Below are positions 1 through 9,992 of a stretch of 64,000 nucleotides of DNA, piece after piece (position 1 is the stretch's first letter; every line of letters starts with the position of its first letter). The translations under genes and the position numbers were made by a program. Source of the DNA: Aureimonas altamirensis (GTDB lineage: Bacteria > Pseudomonadota > Alphaproteobacteria > Rhizobiales > Rhizobiaceae); assembly GCF_023702225.1 (NCBI RefSeq), contig NZ_JAMQCO010000006.1, forward strand, positions 62,001 through 126,000. Direction: 5' to 3'. A model generated the notes under the pieces. It was not told the DNA's origin. It worked only from the letters and a program-made list of their open reading frames with translations, and made no database searches.

Positions 1-1538
1 CTTTTCAGCGTCTCGTACCGCTCCTGTGCGGCGGTCAGGTCGCTTTTCTCCGATTCCTCGACGAGCGGGCAGACCCAGTAGACGCGGTCGCCGCCATCCA
101 TCGCCTTGCCGATGCGTTGCACGATTTCGCCGATCCGCTCGGTGGAGACGGCCACGGTGGCTATCGGCAGCCGGCCGGCCGGCTTGCCGGACAGCCGGGA
201 AACGTCCATGTCGCCGAACGCCGCCAGTACGAGCGTGCGCGGGATCGGCGTCGCGGTCATGACGAGAAGGTCGGGCGCAACGCCTTTCCTGGTCAGTTGC
301 AGGCGCTGATGGACGCCGAAGCGATGCTGCTCGTCCACCACGACGAGGCCGAGATTGCCGTAGGCGACATCCGCCTGGAACAGCGCATGCGTTCCGACCA
401 CGATGTCGACCGAGCCGTCGGCCATGGCCTGCAGCTTGCGTTCGCGTGCCTTGCCGCTGTCACGCCCGGTCAGCAGCGCGATGGACATGCCGGCCTTGGC
501 GCATATCGCCTCCAATCCGGCAAAATGCTGACGGGCAAGGATCTCCGTCGGCGCCAGCAAAGCGGATTGCGCGCCGGATTCACGTGCGGCGGCCATCGCC
601 ATAAGCGCGACGACCGTCTTGCCGGCGCCGACATCGCCCTGCAGCAGCCGAAGCATTCGATCGGGCGCGGCCATGTCGGTGTAGATTTCCTGCAGCGCCG
701 CGTCCTGCGCTTCCGTCAGCGTGAAGGGAAGCGCATCGACGACGCGCGCACGCAACGCGCCGTCGCCGCCAAGGCTTTGGCCGCGCAGCTTGCGCATGCG
801 CTGACGCGACAGGGCAAGCGCCATCTGGCTGGCGAGGAACTCGTCATAGGCTAGGCGTTGGAAGGCCGGGCTCTTCGGTTCCGCATGGTCCGGGGTTTCG
901 GGGTTGTGGATCTGCAGCAGCGCTTCCGCGAAGGCAGGAAAGCGCTGGCGCGCCAGTGCCTGCGGCTCTATCCATTCCGCCAGCGGCGGAACGCTCGTCA
1001 GCGCCGCCTCCACCGCCTTGCGCAGGGTGCGCGGCGACAGGCCCGCCGTCATCGGGTAGACAGGTTCCACCAAGGCGAGATGTTCCGCCTCGTCCAGCGG
1101 CGCGACGAAATCCGGATGGACCATGGACGGGCGGCCGTTGAACCGCTCGACCTTGCCGGAGACGAGAACGTCGGCCTCCAGCGGCAGAAGTTTTTCGATC
1201 CACGGCCGGTTCGGCCGGAAATAGGTGAGGGTGATTTCTCCGGTCTCGTCGGTCGCCAGGATTCGGGCGGGCTGGTTGCCGGCCTTGCCGCCGGGAAAGA
1301 AGTGCCGTGTCACGCGCAGCGCCAGGCTGACGATCTCGCCCTCCGGCGCATCGGCCACCGCGACGCGCCTTCGCCTGTCGATCACACCGGAGGGCAAATG
1401 GAACAGGAGGTCGCGGACCCGTGCGTCCCCGCCACCGGAGGGCGCGACAAGGCCAGCCATTGAGGCAGCCACCTTGGGCCCGACGCCGGGCAGGCTCGTG
1501 ATCGGCGCAAAGAGAGGATCGAGGGCGGAAGGGCGCAT
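1..1538 (-). CDS. recG: ATP-dependent DNA helicase RecG (3' end outside window)
   Basis: RecG is a branch-migrating helicase that rescues stalled replication forks and processes recombination intermediates. About 512 residues are visible; the family is near 700, so the C-terminal helicase end lies beyond the left edge. The protein begins MRPSALDPLFAPITSLPGVG. It shows the N-terminal wedge/OB region (about 60-150), then the helicase core with Walker A GDVGAGKTV near residue 300, motif II DEQHRFG near 398, and motif III TATPIPRT. The start is the ATG whose complement lies at 1536-1538. It is divergent from sdhE-mfd, a common alphaproteobacterial arrangement. Identity is firm; only the truncation limits it. 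Confidence 0.95.
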   Translation of the reverse strand, partial: MRPSALDPLFAPITSLPGVGPKVAASMAGLVAPSGGGDARVRDLLFHLPSGVIDRRRRVAVADAPEGEIVSLALRVTRHFFPGGKAGNQPARILATDETGEITLTYFRPNRPWIEKLLPLEADVLVSGKVERFNGRPSMVHPDFVAPLDEAEHLALVEPVYPMTAGLSPRTLRKAVEAALTSVPPLAEWIEPQALARQRFPAFAEALLQIHNPETPDHAEPKSPAFQRLAYDEFLASQMALALSRQRMRKLRGQSLGGDGALRARVVDALPFTLTEAQDAALQEIYTDMAAPDRMLRLLQGDVGAGKTVVALMAMAAARESGAQSALLAPTEILARQHFAGLEAICAKAGMSIALLTGRDSGKARERKLQAMADGSVDIVVGTHALFQADVAYGNLGLVVVDEQHRFGVHQRLQLTRKGVAPDLLVMTATPIPRTLVLAAFGDMDVSRLSGKPAGRLPIATVAVSTERIGEIVQRIGKAMDGGDRVYWVCPLVEESEKSDLTAAQERYETLK

Positions 1539-1648
1539 GCCATTCCAATACCCCGGCAGGCCGCAGATGCAAGCGCCGGGCTTTCCGTTTGCGTCCGCGA
1601 TGCCCTATATGTGCGCGCTCGTGCTGCAAGGAGCCGCAAGGAAAGACG

Positions 1649-1945
1649 ATGACAGGTATCGGCCGTACATCCAGCGATCTCGACCCGCGCAGGCGCAAGG
1701 TGCTGTTCCGCTCCTGGCATCGCGGCACGCGCGAGATGGACCTGGTGCTGGGCCGCTTCGCCGATGCCGAGATAGACCGGCTGAGCGAGGATGAACTGAC
1801 CGTCTACGAGGCGCTCATCGAAGCGCCCGACCGGGAAATATTCTCGTGGATCACGGGTACGGAGCCGACGCCGGCCGAATACGATACGCCGATCTTCCGG
1901 CGCATCCGCGATTTCTATGCGCTGCCGGAAGGCGATGCGCGATGA
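1649..1945 (+). CDS. sdhE: FAD assembly factor SdhE (succinate dehydrogenase flavinylation)
   Basis: A 98-residue protein of the SdhE/Sdh5 (DUF339) family, which promotes covalent attachment of FAD to the flavoprotein subunit of succinate dehydrogenase in the cytoplasm. The signature is visible: FRSWHRGTREMDLVLG, containing the RGxxE motif needed for flavinylation. The ATG at 1649 is preferred over an in-frame upstream ATG at 1589 because AAGGAAAGACG precedes it at ribosome-binding distance and the shorter product matches the family length. Its stop overlaps the mfd start (ATGA at 1942-1945), so the two are translationally coupled. Confidence 0.93.
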   Translation: MTGIGRTSSDLDPRRRKVLFRSWHRGTREMDLVLGRFADAEIDRLSEDELTVYEALIEAPDREIFSWITGTEPTPAEYDTPIFRRIRDFYALPEGDAR

Positions 1946-4900
1946 GCCAGCCGGCGGATTTGAAGAAAGGGCTGTCCAGGGACGGCGCGCTCGCCATCGG
2001 CAATGTGCTGGACGGCTATGTGCCCTTCATCCTGGCCGAGATCGCCCGCCACCGGGGCGGCGATCGGCCGATCGTCTTCGTCATGCGCGACGGCGGCTCC
2101 ATGGGAGAGGTCGAGGATGCCTTGCGCTTCGTCGCCCCCGAGCTTCCCGTGTTGACGCTTCCCGCCTGGGATTGCCTGCCTTACGACCGCGTCGGCCCGT
2201 CTTCCGGCACGGCGGCCACCCGCCTTGCCGCCATGACGGCCATCGGCGAATTGCGGACCCAGCCGCACCGCGCCGTGATCCTGACGACGGCGAACGCCCT
2301 TCTGCAACGCATGCCGCCGCTTGCTGCGCTGATGGACGAGACGATCCGCGCCAAGGCCAGCGGCCGCGTGCCGATGAACAAGATCGTCGACGCGCTGCAA
2401 CTGGGCGGGTTCGAGCGCGTCACCACCGTGCGGGAAGCCGGCGAATTCGCGGTGCGCGGCGGCATACTGGACCTGTATGCCCCCGGCGAGGACGAACCGG
2501 TGCGCCTGGATTTCTTCGGCGATACGTTGGAGACGATCCGCAGCTTCGATCCGGCCACGCAGCGCAGTACCGGCACCCGCAAGACATTCGAGCTTGCGCC
2601 GGTATCGGAGGTTTCGCTGCGCGAGGAGTCGATCTCGCGGTTCCGCAGCAATTACGTGCGCCGTTTCGGGGCGCCCTCGCGCGAGGATGGGCTCTATGCG
2701 TCCATCTCGGAAGGCAAGCGCTTCGCCGGCATGGAGCACTGGCTGCCGCTCTTCCATGAGCGGCTCGAGACCATGTTCGATTATGTGGACGGCTTTCCGA
2801 TCGTACTCGACCATCTGCTGGTAGAGGCCGCAGGCGAGCGCCGGAAGCTGATCGACGACTATTACGAGGCGCGGCGCCGATCCATCGCGGCCGAGAGCGC
2901 CGGAGGCGTGCCGTACAATCCCATCGTCCCGGACGAACTGTACCTTCCGATGGACGAGCTGAACGACCGGATCGCGGCATCCGGCCCCGTGCGCCTGTCG
3001 GCCTATGCGCTGACCGATGCCGGCGGCGCCGATACGTTGAACCTCGACGTGACGCGCGGCCGCAATTTTGCCGGCGAGCGTCAGGCCGGCGACGTCAATG
3101 TGTTTTCCGCGGCGGTGGATCATATTTCGCGGCTGCGGGCCGACGGCAGACAGGTGATCCTGGCCGCCTGGACCGAGGGATCGCGGGACAGGCTCACCCA
3201 GATCGTGGAAGAGCACGGGCTCGGCAACATCAAGCCCGTGGACAATCTGAAGCAGGCGCTGGAAATCGGCCGCAATACGGTGGCCACCGCCGTCCTCGGG
3301 GTGGAAGCGGGGTTCGAGACGCAGCGCATCGCTGTCGTCGGCGAGCAGGACATACTGGGCGACAGGCTCATTCGTCGGGCGCGGCGGCGCAAGCGCGGAT
3401 CGGATTTCATCAGCGAGGTGTCGGGCTTGGCCGAGGGCGACATCGTCGTCCATGTGGATCACGGCATCGGGCGCTTCGTCGGCCTGCGCACGATCGAGGC
3501 GGCGGGCGCCCCGCACGATTGCGTGGAGCTGCGCTACGCCGGAGACGACCGGCTGTTCCTGCCGGTCGAAAATATCGAACTTCTGTCGCGCTATGGCGGC
3601 GAGGGCTCCGAGGCCAACCTCGACAAGCTCGGCGGCGGCGCATGGCAGGCGCGCAAGGCCAGGCTCAAGCGTCGGCTCCTGGACATGGCGGGCGAACTCA
3701 TTCGCATCGCCGCGGTGCGCCAGACGCGCGGCGCGCCCAAGCTGCTGCCGCCGGAAGGGCTGTGGGACGAGTTCCAGGCGCGCTTTCCCTACGAGGAGAC
3801 GGACGACCAGCTTGGCGCCATCGAGGCGGTGGCCGACGATCTCGGCGCCGGCCGGCCGATGGATCGCCTCGTCTGCGGCGATGTCGGCTTCGGCAAGACG
3901 GAGGTGGCGTTGCGGGCGGCCTTCATCGCCGCGATGAACGGCCTGCAGGTTGCCGTGGTGGTTCCGACGACGCTGCTGTCCCGCCAGCACTACAAGACGT
4001 TCGCCGAGCGGTTTCGCGGTTTGCCGTTGACCGTGGCGCAAGCTTCGCGGCTCGTGGCCGGCAAGGAGCTGTCCGCCACGAAGAAGGGTATCGAAGAGGG
4101 CACTGTCGACATCGTGGTCGGCACCCATGCTCTGCTGGGCAAGTCCGTCGACTTCAAGAATCTCGGTCTGCTGATCATCGACGAGGAGCAGCATTTCGGC
4201 GTCAAGCATAAGGAACGGCTGAAGGAACTGAAGTCCGACATCCATGTGCTGACGCTGTCGGCGACGCCGATTCCGCGCACGCTGCAACTGGCGCTGACCG
4301 GGGTGCGTGAATTGTCGCTCATCACGACGCCGCCGGTGGACCGGATGGCCGTACGTACCTTCGTTTCGCCCTTCGATCCGCTCGTCGTGCGCGAAACCCT
4401 GCTGCGCGAGCGCTATCGCGGCGGCCAAAGCTTCTATGTCGCACCCCGCCTCGCGGACCTGGCCGGCATCAAGGAGTTCCTGGACGAGCAGGTTCCCGAG
4501 CTGAAGGTGGCCGTGGCGCATGGGCAGATGCCGGCGGGAGAGCTCGACGACATCATGAACGCCTTCTACGAAGGCCAGTACGACGTGCTGCTGTCCACCA
4601 CCATCGTGGAGTCCGGGCTGGATATCCCGACGGCCAACACCATGATCGTGCATCGTGCCGACATGTTCGGCCTCGCGCAGCTGTACCAGCTGCGGGGACG
4701 CGTCGGCCGCTCGAAGCAGCGCGCCTACGCGTTGCTGACCATTCCGGCCAACAAGACGCCGACGGCGGGGGCCGACCGTCGATTAAAGGTCCTGCAGTCC
4801 CTGGACACGCTTGGAGCCGGCTTCCAGCTTGCCAGCCACGACCTGGACCAGCGCGGCGCCGGCAATATCCTCGGCGAGGAGCAGAGCGGCCATGTGAAGG

Positions 4901-5457
4901 AAGTCGGATTCGAACTTTACCAGCAGATGCTGGAGGAGGCGGTCGCCGAAATGAAGGGCGAGGAGCCGGAGACCAATGGCATCTGGTCGCCGCAGATCAC
5001 GCTCGGTACCGCGGTGATGATTCCCGAAAGCTACGTGCCCGACCTGCAATTGCGCATGACCTTGTATCGGCGGCTGGCAGACCTGACCGACGCCAAGGAA
5101 ATCGATGCCTTCGGCGCCGAGTTGATCGATCGGTTTGGCCCGCTTCCCGCGGAAGTGGACCACCTTCTCAAGGTGGTCTTCATCAAGGCCCTGTGCCGCA
5201 AGGCCAATGTCGAGAAGCTGGATGCCGGGCCAAAGGGCGTCGTCGTACAGTTCCGCGACAAGAACTTCGCCAATCCGGCGGCGCTGGTGCGCTTTATCGG
5301 AGAGCAGGGCGTGTCCGCCAAGATCCGGCCCGATCAGTCCATCGTCTTCATGCGGGATTGGCCGAAGCCGGAACAGCGTCTCAACGGCGCCGCCGTCATC
5401 GCCACGCAACTGGCGCGCATGGTGGACAAGGCTGCCGAAACGGCGAAGGCCGGATGA
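1942..5457 (+). CDS. mfd: Transcription-repair coupling factor Mfd
   Basis: Mfd displaces RNA polymerase stalled at template lesions and recruits UvrA. The 1171-aa product has the family length. Visible in order: a UvrB-like N-terminal module (with TLPAWDCLPYDRVGPS near 72), the CarD-like RNA polymerase interaction domain (EGDIVVHVDHGIGRFVGL near 497), Walker A GDVGFGKTE near 646, the Walker B box DEEQHFG near 746, TATPIPRTLQ, and a C-terminal TRCF domain. The ATG at 1942 overlaps the sdhE stop by 4 bp. An in-frame upstream ATG at 1846 lies within sdhE and was not used. uvrA, its partner, is also in this window. Confidence 0.96.
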   Translation: MSQPADLKKGLSRDGALAIGNVLDGYVPFILAEIARHRGGDRPIVFVMRDGGSMGEVEDALRFVAPELPVLTLPAWDCLPYDRVGPSSGTAATRLAAMTAIGELRTQPHRAVILTTANALLQRMPPLAALMDETIRAKASGRVPMNKIVDALQLGGFERVTTVREAGEFAVRGGILDLYAPGEDEPVRLDFFGDTLETIRSFDPATQRSTGTRKTFELAPVSEVSLREESISRFRSNYVRRFGAPSREDGLYASISEGKRFAGMEHWLPLFHERLETMFDYVDGFPIVLDHLLVEAAGERRKLIDDYYEARRRSIAAESAGGVPYNPIVPDELYLPMDELNDRIAASGPVRLSAYALTDAGGADTLNLDVTRGRNFAGERQAGDVNVFSAAVDHISRLRADGRQVILAAWTEGSRDRLTQIVEEHGLGNIKPVDNLKQALEIGRNTVATAVLGVEAGFETQRIAVVGEQDILGDRLIRRARRRKRGSDFISEVSGLAEGDIVVHVDHGIGRFVGLRTIEAAGAPHDCVELRYAGDDRLFLPVENIELLSRYGGEGSEANLDKLGGGAWQARKARLKRRLLDMAGELIRIAAVRQTRGAPKLLPPEGLWDEFQARFPYEETDDQLGAIEAVADDLGAGRPMDRLVCGDVGFGKTEVALRAAFIAAMNGLQVAVVVPTTLLSRQHYKTFAERFRGLPLTVAQASRLVAGKELSATKKGIEEGTVDIVVGTHALLGKSVDFKNLGLLIIDEEQHFGVKHKERLKELKSDIHVLTLSATPIPRTLQLALTGVRELSLITTPPVDRMAVRTFVSPFDPLVVRETLLRERYRGGQSFYVAPRLADLAGIKEFLDEQVPELKVAVAHGQMPAGELDDIMNAFYEGQYDVLLSTTIVESGLDIPTANTMIVHRADMFGLAQLYQLRGRVGRSKQRAYALLTIPANKTPTAGADRRLKVLQSLDTLGAGFQLASHDLDQRGAGNILGEEQSGHVKEVGFELYQQMLEEAVAEMKGEEPETNGIWSPQITLGTAVMIPESYVPDLQLRMTLYRRLADLTDAKEIDAFGAELIDRFGPLPAEVDHLLKVVFIKALCRKANVEKLDAGPKGVVVQFRDKNFANPAALVRFIGEQGVSAKIRPDQSIVFMRDWPKPEQRLNGAAVIATQLARMVDKAAETAKAG

Positions 5458-5466
5458 AACTAAAAA

Positions 5467-5493
5467 CGGCAGGAGCCCGATGGGCTCCTGCCG
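5467..5493. terminator. Bidirectional intrinsic terminator between mfd and the helicase gene
   Basis: A perfect 12-bp stem, CGGCAGGAGCCC with loop GAT and GGGCTCCTGCCG, lies just after the mfd stop and 28 bp beyond the 3' end of the convergent helicase gene. Read on the minus strand the stem is followed by TTTTT, a classical intrinsic terminator for the helicase. On the plus strand the T-run is weak. Confidence 0.85.
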
Positions 5494-5521
5494 TCTGTGC
5501 GTCGCGACGAATCTGTCGAGT

Positions 5522-7024
5522 TCAGCTACCCGTGCGGATTAGCATGAAGGCGGGGATTTCCTCGCCGAAGCCGACCGGCGTCGGCTCGTTTCCATGGTCG
5601 CTGCCGCCGCGGCTGCGGCCGCCACGGGAAGGCTCCTGCGCGCGGCGCGCCGTGCCTGCAGGCTCCGGAGCCCGACGTGCGCTTTCGGTGGGCTTGTCCG
5701 CCCGTTCGGCCTTCACAGGCTTCGCCGCGGCTTCATCGCCGGCCTCGAGCGGTGCGTCCGGCGTCTCGGCAGGCGCGTCGGCCGTCTTGGCGCGCTTCGT
5801 GCCCCTGCCGCGGCCGCGCTCCGACGAATCGTCGCTCTTGCGTGCGCCGCGCTTGCCCCGCTTTTCGCCGCTGTCGGCACTTTCCGTCACGGTGGACATG
5901 TCGCCGTCGAGCCAGTCGATGTCCTTGACGATCATCTTCTCGATCGCGTCCAGGTACTTCCTGTCTTCACGCGTGACGAGGGTGAATGCTTTGCCGGATC
6001 GCCCGGCACGGCCCGTGCGGCCGATGCGGTGGACATAGTCCTCGGCGTGGGTGGGCACGTCGAAATTGAAGACGTGGCTGACCATCGGAATGTCCAGGCC
6101 GCGCGCCGCGACGTCGGAAGCGACCAGCAGCGTCAGCTTGTTGTCGCGGAAGGCCTGCAGCGTCATCGTACGGGCGCGCTGATCCATGTCGCCATGCAGG
6201 GCGCCCACCGAGAATCCATGCTTGTCCAGCGAGCGGAACAGCGTCGAGACATCGCGCTTGCGGTTGCAGAAGATGATCGCATTGGTGAGGCTTTCGCCCT
6301 CGTTGCGGATCAATTCGCGCAGCTTGTCGCGCTTGTCGTAGTCCTTGGAGGCGGTGGCGACGAGCTTCTGCTCCACCGTCTGGGCGGTGGAGGCCGGCTT
6401 GGCCACCTCGACGCGCACGGGGTTCTGCAGGAACTGATCGGCAAGGCGGGTGATTTCCGGCGGCATCGTCGCCGAGAAGAAAAGCGTCTGCCGGGTGAAC
6501 GGGATCATCTTGCAGATCCGCTCGATATCCGGGATGAAACCCATGTCGAGCATACGGTCGGCCTCGTCGATGACGAGGATTTCCACGCCCGTCATCAAGA
6601 GCTTGCCACGCTCGAAATGATCGAGCAGCCGGCCCGGCGTGGCGATCAATACGTCGACGCCGCGCTCCAGCTTGCGGTTCTGGTCTTCGAAGGAAACGCC
6701 GCCAATCAACAGCGCCACGTTCAACCGACTGTTGACACCGTATTTGTCGAAGGATTCCTCGACCTGGGCCGCCAGTTCGCGCGTGGGCTCGATGATCAGA
6801 GTGCGCGGCATGCGCGCCCGCGCGCGCCCCTTCTCGAGCATTGTCAGCATCGGCAGCACGAAGGATGCCGTCTTGCCCGTTCCCGTCTGGGCGATACCCA
6901 GCACGTCGCGGCGTTGCAGGGCATGCGGAATGGCCTGCGCCTGAATGGGCGTCGGCTCCGAATATCCGGCTTTCTCGACGGCCTCGAGAACCTTGGCGCT
7001 AAGTCCCAGCTCTGAAAATGGCAT
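5522..7024 (-). CDS. DEAD-box ATP-dependent RNA helicase (RhlE-like)
   Basis: A 500-aa DEAD-box helicase that unwinds or remodels RNA, for example in ribosome assembly or mRNA decay. Motifs in order: Q motif (SEPTPIQAQ), AQTGTGKTA (Walker A), PTRELAAQV, TPGRLLDH, DEAD, SAT, then ASDVAARGLDIP and HRIGRTGRAGR in the second RecA domain. After residue 380 comes a low-complexity tail rich in Lys, Arg, Glu and Gly, typical of the RhlE branch and likely RNA-binding. The start MPFSELGLS at 7024 is preferred over an in-frame ATG at 7090 because it matches the usual RhlE beginning; the ribosome binding site is weak for both. Confidence 0.9.
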   Translation of the reverse strand: MPFSELGLSAKVLEAVEKAGYSEPTPIQAQAIPHALQRRDVLGIAQTGTGKTASFVLPMLTMLEKGRARARMPRTLIIEPTRELAAQVEESFDKYGVNSRLNVALLIGGVSFEDQNRKLERGVDVLIATPGRLLDHFERGKLLMTGVEILVIDEADRMLDMGFIPDIERICKMIPFTRQTLFFSATMPPEITRLADQFLQNPVRVEVAKPASTAQTVEQKLVATASKDYDKRDKLRELIRNEGESLTNAIIFCNRKRDVSTLFRSLDKHGFSVGALHGDMDQRARTMTLQAFRDNKLTLLVASDVAARGLDIPMVSHVFNFDVPTHAEDYVHRIGRTGRAGRSGKAFTLVTREDRKYLDAIEKMIVKDIDWLDGDMSTVTESADSGEKRGKRGARKSDDSSERGRGRGTKRAKTADAPAETPDAPLEAGDEAAAKPVKAERADKPTESARRAPEPAGTARRAQEPSRGGRSRGGSDHGNEPTPVGFGEEIPAFMLIRTGS

Positions 7025-7151
7025 GAAGGGGGCTAATCTCTTGATCTCAATGGTCGAAGACAAGGTTGAGGAAGGCTTGTGCCTTGGCACCGGCCATAGA
7101 ACTGCAGGCCCCGAATGTCAAGTTGTCGCAATATTACGGTAAGCAGATGGG

Positions 7152-7180
7152 AAAACCGGCGCGATCGGCCGGCTTTTTCT
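7152..7180 (-). terminator. Intrinsic terminator downstream of the parE operon
   Basis: GC-rich stem CCGGC...GCCGG flanked by AAAA on one side and TTTTT on the other, lying 28 bp after the stop of the small secreted protein. Read on the minus strand it ends in TTTT and fits termination of parE and its downstream gene. The A/T flanks mean it could work in both directions. Confidence 0.7.
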
Positions 7181-7208
7181 TGTGCGCGATCTATCGCCTG
7201 GGGCGGCT

Positions 7209-7721
7209 TCAATTGGACGCCGGGCCGAACACATAGGGTTCGCCCGGCGTGACGAACAGCTCGTATGTTTCCGCGATCTCTCCGTCCAGCGGCACGATGT
7301 CGAGGAAGAGAGACAGCGTGGACGGCGCATCTTCGGAGGGTTCGTCCGCACGGTAATTGACGATGGCGCCGTTCAGCCTGGAGACTTCCACGATCTCGGT
7401 GGTCGTGAGAACCGACAATTGCCCTTCATCTTCGCGCACCTGCTGTACGAAGAAGCGGTTGCCATCCGGGTCGCCGGCCGCCTGCAGCAGAACCGTGCGC
7501 CAGACTCCGTTGCTTTCGCCATCGGCCCAGGGGCCCAGCACCTGGACATCGGTGATGTAGGGCGAAAGCTGATCGAGTTCCGGGGCGGTTGCCGCCGGCG
7601 CCGGCGCCTCTGCGGCCGGCGCAGGCTGCGGCTGCGCAGCATCGGGCGCGGCCTCCTGCGCCAGGGCCGGCATGGCCAGCAGGCAGGCGAGGGCAAGTGC
7701 GGGCAAGAAGCGTGAATTCAT
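7209..7721 (-). CDS. Small secreted protein of unknown function, downstream of parE
   Basis: A 170-aa protein with a clear Sec signal peptide (MNSRFLPALALACLLAMPALAQ; AxA-type cleavage near residue 20-22). An Ala/Pro/Glu-rich linker to about residue 50 is followed by a compact domain of about 120 residues (from LSPYITDVQVLGPW to VFGPASN). No lipobox cysteine or catalytic motif is seen, so a periplasmic or envelope location is inferred. The start is 3 bp after the parE stop on the same strand, and a terminator follows, so it is co-transcribed with parE. I do not recognise the family; the link to parE is probably positional only. Confidence 0.75.
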   Translation of the reverse strand: MNSRFLPALALACLLAMPALAQEAAPDAAQPQPAPAAEAPAPAATAPELDQLSPYITDVQVLGPWADGESNGVWRTVLLQAAGDPDGNRFFVQQVREDEGQLSVLTTTEIVEVSRLNGAIVNYRADEPSEDAPSTLSLFLDIVPLDGEIAETYELFVTPGEPYVFGPASN

Positions 7722-7723
7722 GA

Positions 7724-9757
7724 TCAGACGTCCAGATCTTCGGCAAATGCTGCCCGTTCCTGAATGAAGCGGAAACGGGCCTCGGGCTTGTTTCCCATCA
7801 AGGCTTCCACCGCGCCGGCGGTTCCGGATTCGGGGAGGTCGTCCATTACCACCCGCAGCAGCGTGCGCTTGCGCGGGTCCATGGTGGTGTCCTTCAACTG
7901 GCCCGGCAGCATCTCTCCCAGGCCCTTGAATCGGCTGACCTCTACCTTGCCCTTGCCCTTGAACTCGCGTTGCATCAGCCGCTCGCGGTCGGCGTCGTCC
8001 CGGGCATAGACGGTCTTGCCGCCCTGGCTGAGCTTGTAAAGGGGCGGTACGGCCAGGAACAGGTGTCCGCCACGGATCAATTCGGGCATCTCCTGGAAGA
8101 AGAAGGTGATGAGAAGCGAGGCGATATGCGCGCCGTCCACGTCGGCGTCGGTCATGATGATGACGCGCTCGTAGCGCAGGTCGCCCTCCCGGTACTTGCC
8201 GCGCGTACCGCAGCCGAGCGCGAGGATCAGGTCGGCAAGCTGCTGGTTGGCGCCCATCTTTTCGCGGCCGGCGCTGGCGACGTTCAGGATCTTGCCGCGC
8301 AGCGGCAGGATGGCCTGCCGCATCCGGTCGCGAGCCTGCTTGGCCGAACCGCCGGCCGAGTCGCCCTCCACGATGAACAATTCGGCCCCCGCAGCGCCGT
8401 TTTGGGAGCAGTCGGCCAGCTTGCCCGGTAGCCTCAGCTTGCGCGTCGCGGTCTTGCGGCTGACTTCCTTTTCGGCGCGCCGCCGAAGCCGCTCGTCGGC
8501 GCGCTCGACCACCCAGTCGATCAGGCGCGCCGCATCCTGCGGCGAACTGGCGAGCCAGATGTCGAAGCTGTCGCGAAGGGCGTTCTCGACGATGCGGTGG
8601 GCCTCGCCGGTGGCCAGGCGGTCCTTCGTCTGGCCCACGAATTCCGGTTCGCGGATGAAGACCGACAGCATGGCCGACGCCGTCACCATGATGTCCTCGG
8701 CGGTGATGACGCTGGCCCGTTTGTTGCCGGATACCTCCGCGAAGGCCTTGATGCCACGCAGGAGTACGCTGCGCAGACCGGCCTCGTGCGTGCCGCCCTC
8801 CGGCGTCGGGATGGTGTTGCAGTACGAGCGGACGGCCCCATCCGCCGCGGTCCAGCAGACGGCCCATTCGACCGCGCCATGGCCGGACGCCTTCTGCGTG
8901 CGGCCGGAAAAGACCTGCGTCGTCACCCGGTGCTCGGAGCCGATGCTCGTCTCGAGGTAATCCTTCAGGCCGCCGGGAAAATGGAAGGTGGCCTTGGGCG
9001 GCACCTCCGCTTCGCCGAGAAGGGCCGGGTCGCAGGACCATCGGATCTCGACCCCGCCGAACAGATAGGCCTTGGAGCGCGCCATGGCGAACAGCCGTGC
9101 CGGATCGAACGTCGCCCCGTCGCCGAAGATCTGGCTGTCCGGGCGAAAGCGCACACGCGTACCGCGACGGTTCTGAACTTCGCCGACTTCCTGGAGCTGG
9201 CTCGTCGCGACACCGCGCGCATAGCTTTGCCGATACAGTCGGCGGTTGCGCGCGATCTCCACTTCCAGGACGTCGGACAGGGCGTTGACCACCGAAACGC
9301 CGACGCCGTGCAGGCCGCCGGAGGTTTCATAAACCTTGGAGTCGAATTTGCCGCCGGCATGCAGCGTGGTCATGATGACCTCGAGAGCCGACTTGTCCTT
9401 GTATTTGGGATGCGGGTCCACCGGAATGCCGCGCCCGTTATCGGTGACGGACAGGAAACCCTGCGCGTCGAGCGCGACTTCGATGAAGGTGGCGTGGCCG
9501 GCCACCGCCTCGTCCATCGAATTGTCGATCACTTCGGCGAACAGATGGTGGAGGGCCTTGGAGTCGGTGCCGCCGATGTACATCCCGGGGCGCCTGCGGA
9601 CAGGCTCCAGCCCCTCCAGCACCTCGATGTCGGCGGCGGTATAGTCGCCCTCGGACGGAGCTTGCTGGGCCCGCTGTGGCGCGCGGGGTTGCGCGGCGGG
9701 GGCATCGGCCACCGGTACGACGCGCGCGGCGGAGCCGGAAAACAGATCGTCGCTCAT
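7724..9757 (-). CDS. parE: DNA topoisomerase IV subunit B (ParE)
   Basis: ATPase subunit of topoisomerase IV, which with ParC decatenates daughter chromosomes. The 677-aa length fits ParE rather than the larger GyrB. GHKL ATPase motifs are present: AEVIDNSMDEA with the catalytic Glu, DNGRGIPVD, and GGLHGVGVSVVNALS. The TOPRIM domain shows EGDSAGGSAKQARDR and DADVDGAHIASL. The N-terminus carries a variable Ala/Pro/Gln-rich extension before ADIEVLEGLEPVRRRPGMYIGG. ParC is not in this window. It is transcribed together with the small secreted protein after it. Confidence 0.95.
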   Translation of the reverse strand: MSDDLFSGSAARVVPVADAPAAQPRAPQRAQQAPSEGDYTAADIEVLEGLEPVRRRPGMYIGGTDSKALHHLFAEVIDNSMDEAVAGHATFIEVALDAQGFLSVTDNGRGIPVDPHPKYKDKSALEVIMTTLHAGGKFDSKVYETSGGLHGVGVSVVNALSDVLEVEIARNRRLYRQSYARGVATSQLQEVGEVQNRRGTRVRFRPDSQIFGDGATFDPARLFAMARSKAYLFGGVEIRWSCDPALLGEAEVPPKATFHFPGGLKDYLETSIGSEHRVTTQVFSGRTQKASGHGAVEWAVCWTAADGAVRSYCNTIPTPEGGTHEAGLRSVLLRGIKAFAEVSGNKRASVITAEDIMVTASAMLSVFIREPEFVGQTKDRLATGEAHRIVENALRDSFDIWLASSPQDAARLIDWVVERADERLRRRAEKEVSRKTATRKLRLPGKLADCSQNGAAGAELFIVEGDSAGGSAKQARDRMRQAILPLRGKILNVASAGREKMGANQQLADLILALGCGTRGKYREGDLRYERVIIMTDADVDGAHIASLLITFFFQEMPELIRGGHLFLAVPPLYKLSQGGKTVYARDDADRERLMQREFKGKGKVEVSRFKGLGEMLPGQLKDTTMDPRKRTLLRVVMDDLPESGTAGAVEALMGNKPEARFRFIQERAAFAEDLDV

Positions 9758-9992
9758 ATCCGTGCCCCACCTTCGCGCCGCAATGCCGAACCTTTCGTGC
9801 CCGCCTCCATCCGTATGCCTCTGGGTATACTTTCACGAAATGTTCTACAAGCGCAACGCCGCGTTTTCAGCCAGCAAAAGCTTGGAAACATGCGCTTTTC
9901 CACGGTTTTCCTTACAGGACCGGCAGTCTCGACAAGCGGGGCGCCAACCGCCACTCTGAACCCCGAAAGCCCGCTGATTCCCCGGAGAAGCC

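Noticed and set aside
1915-4653. 912-codon minus-strand open frame across mfd
   Set aside because: It lies wholly antisense to the intact mfd gene and reads as Arg/His/Gln-rich non-family sequence; such frames are expected in high-GC DNA.
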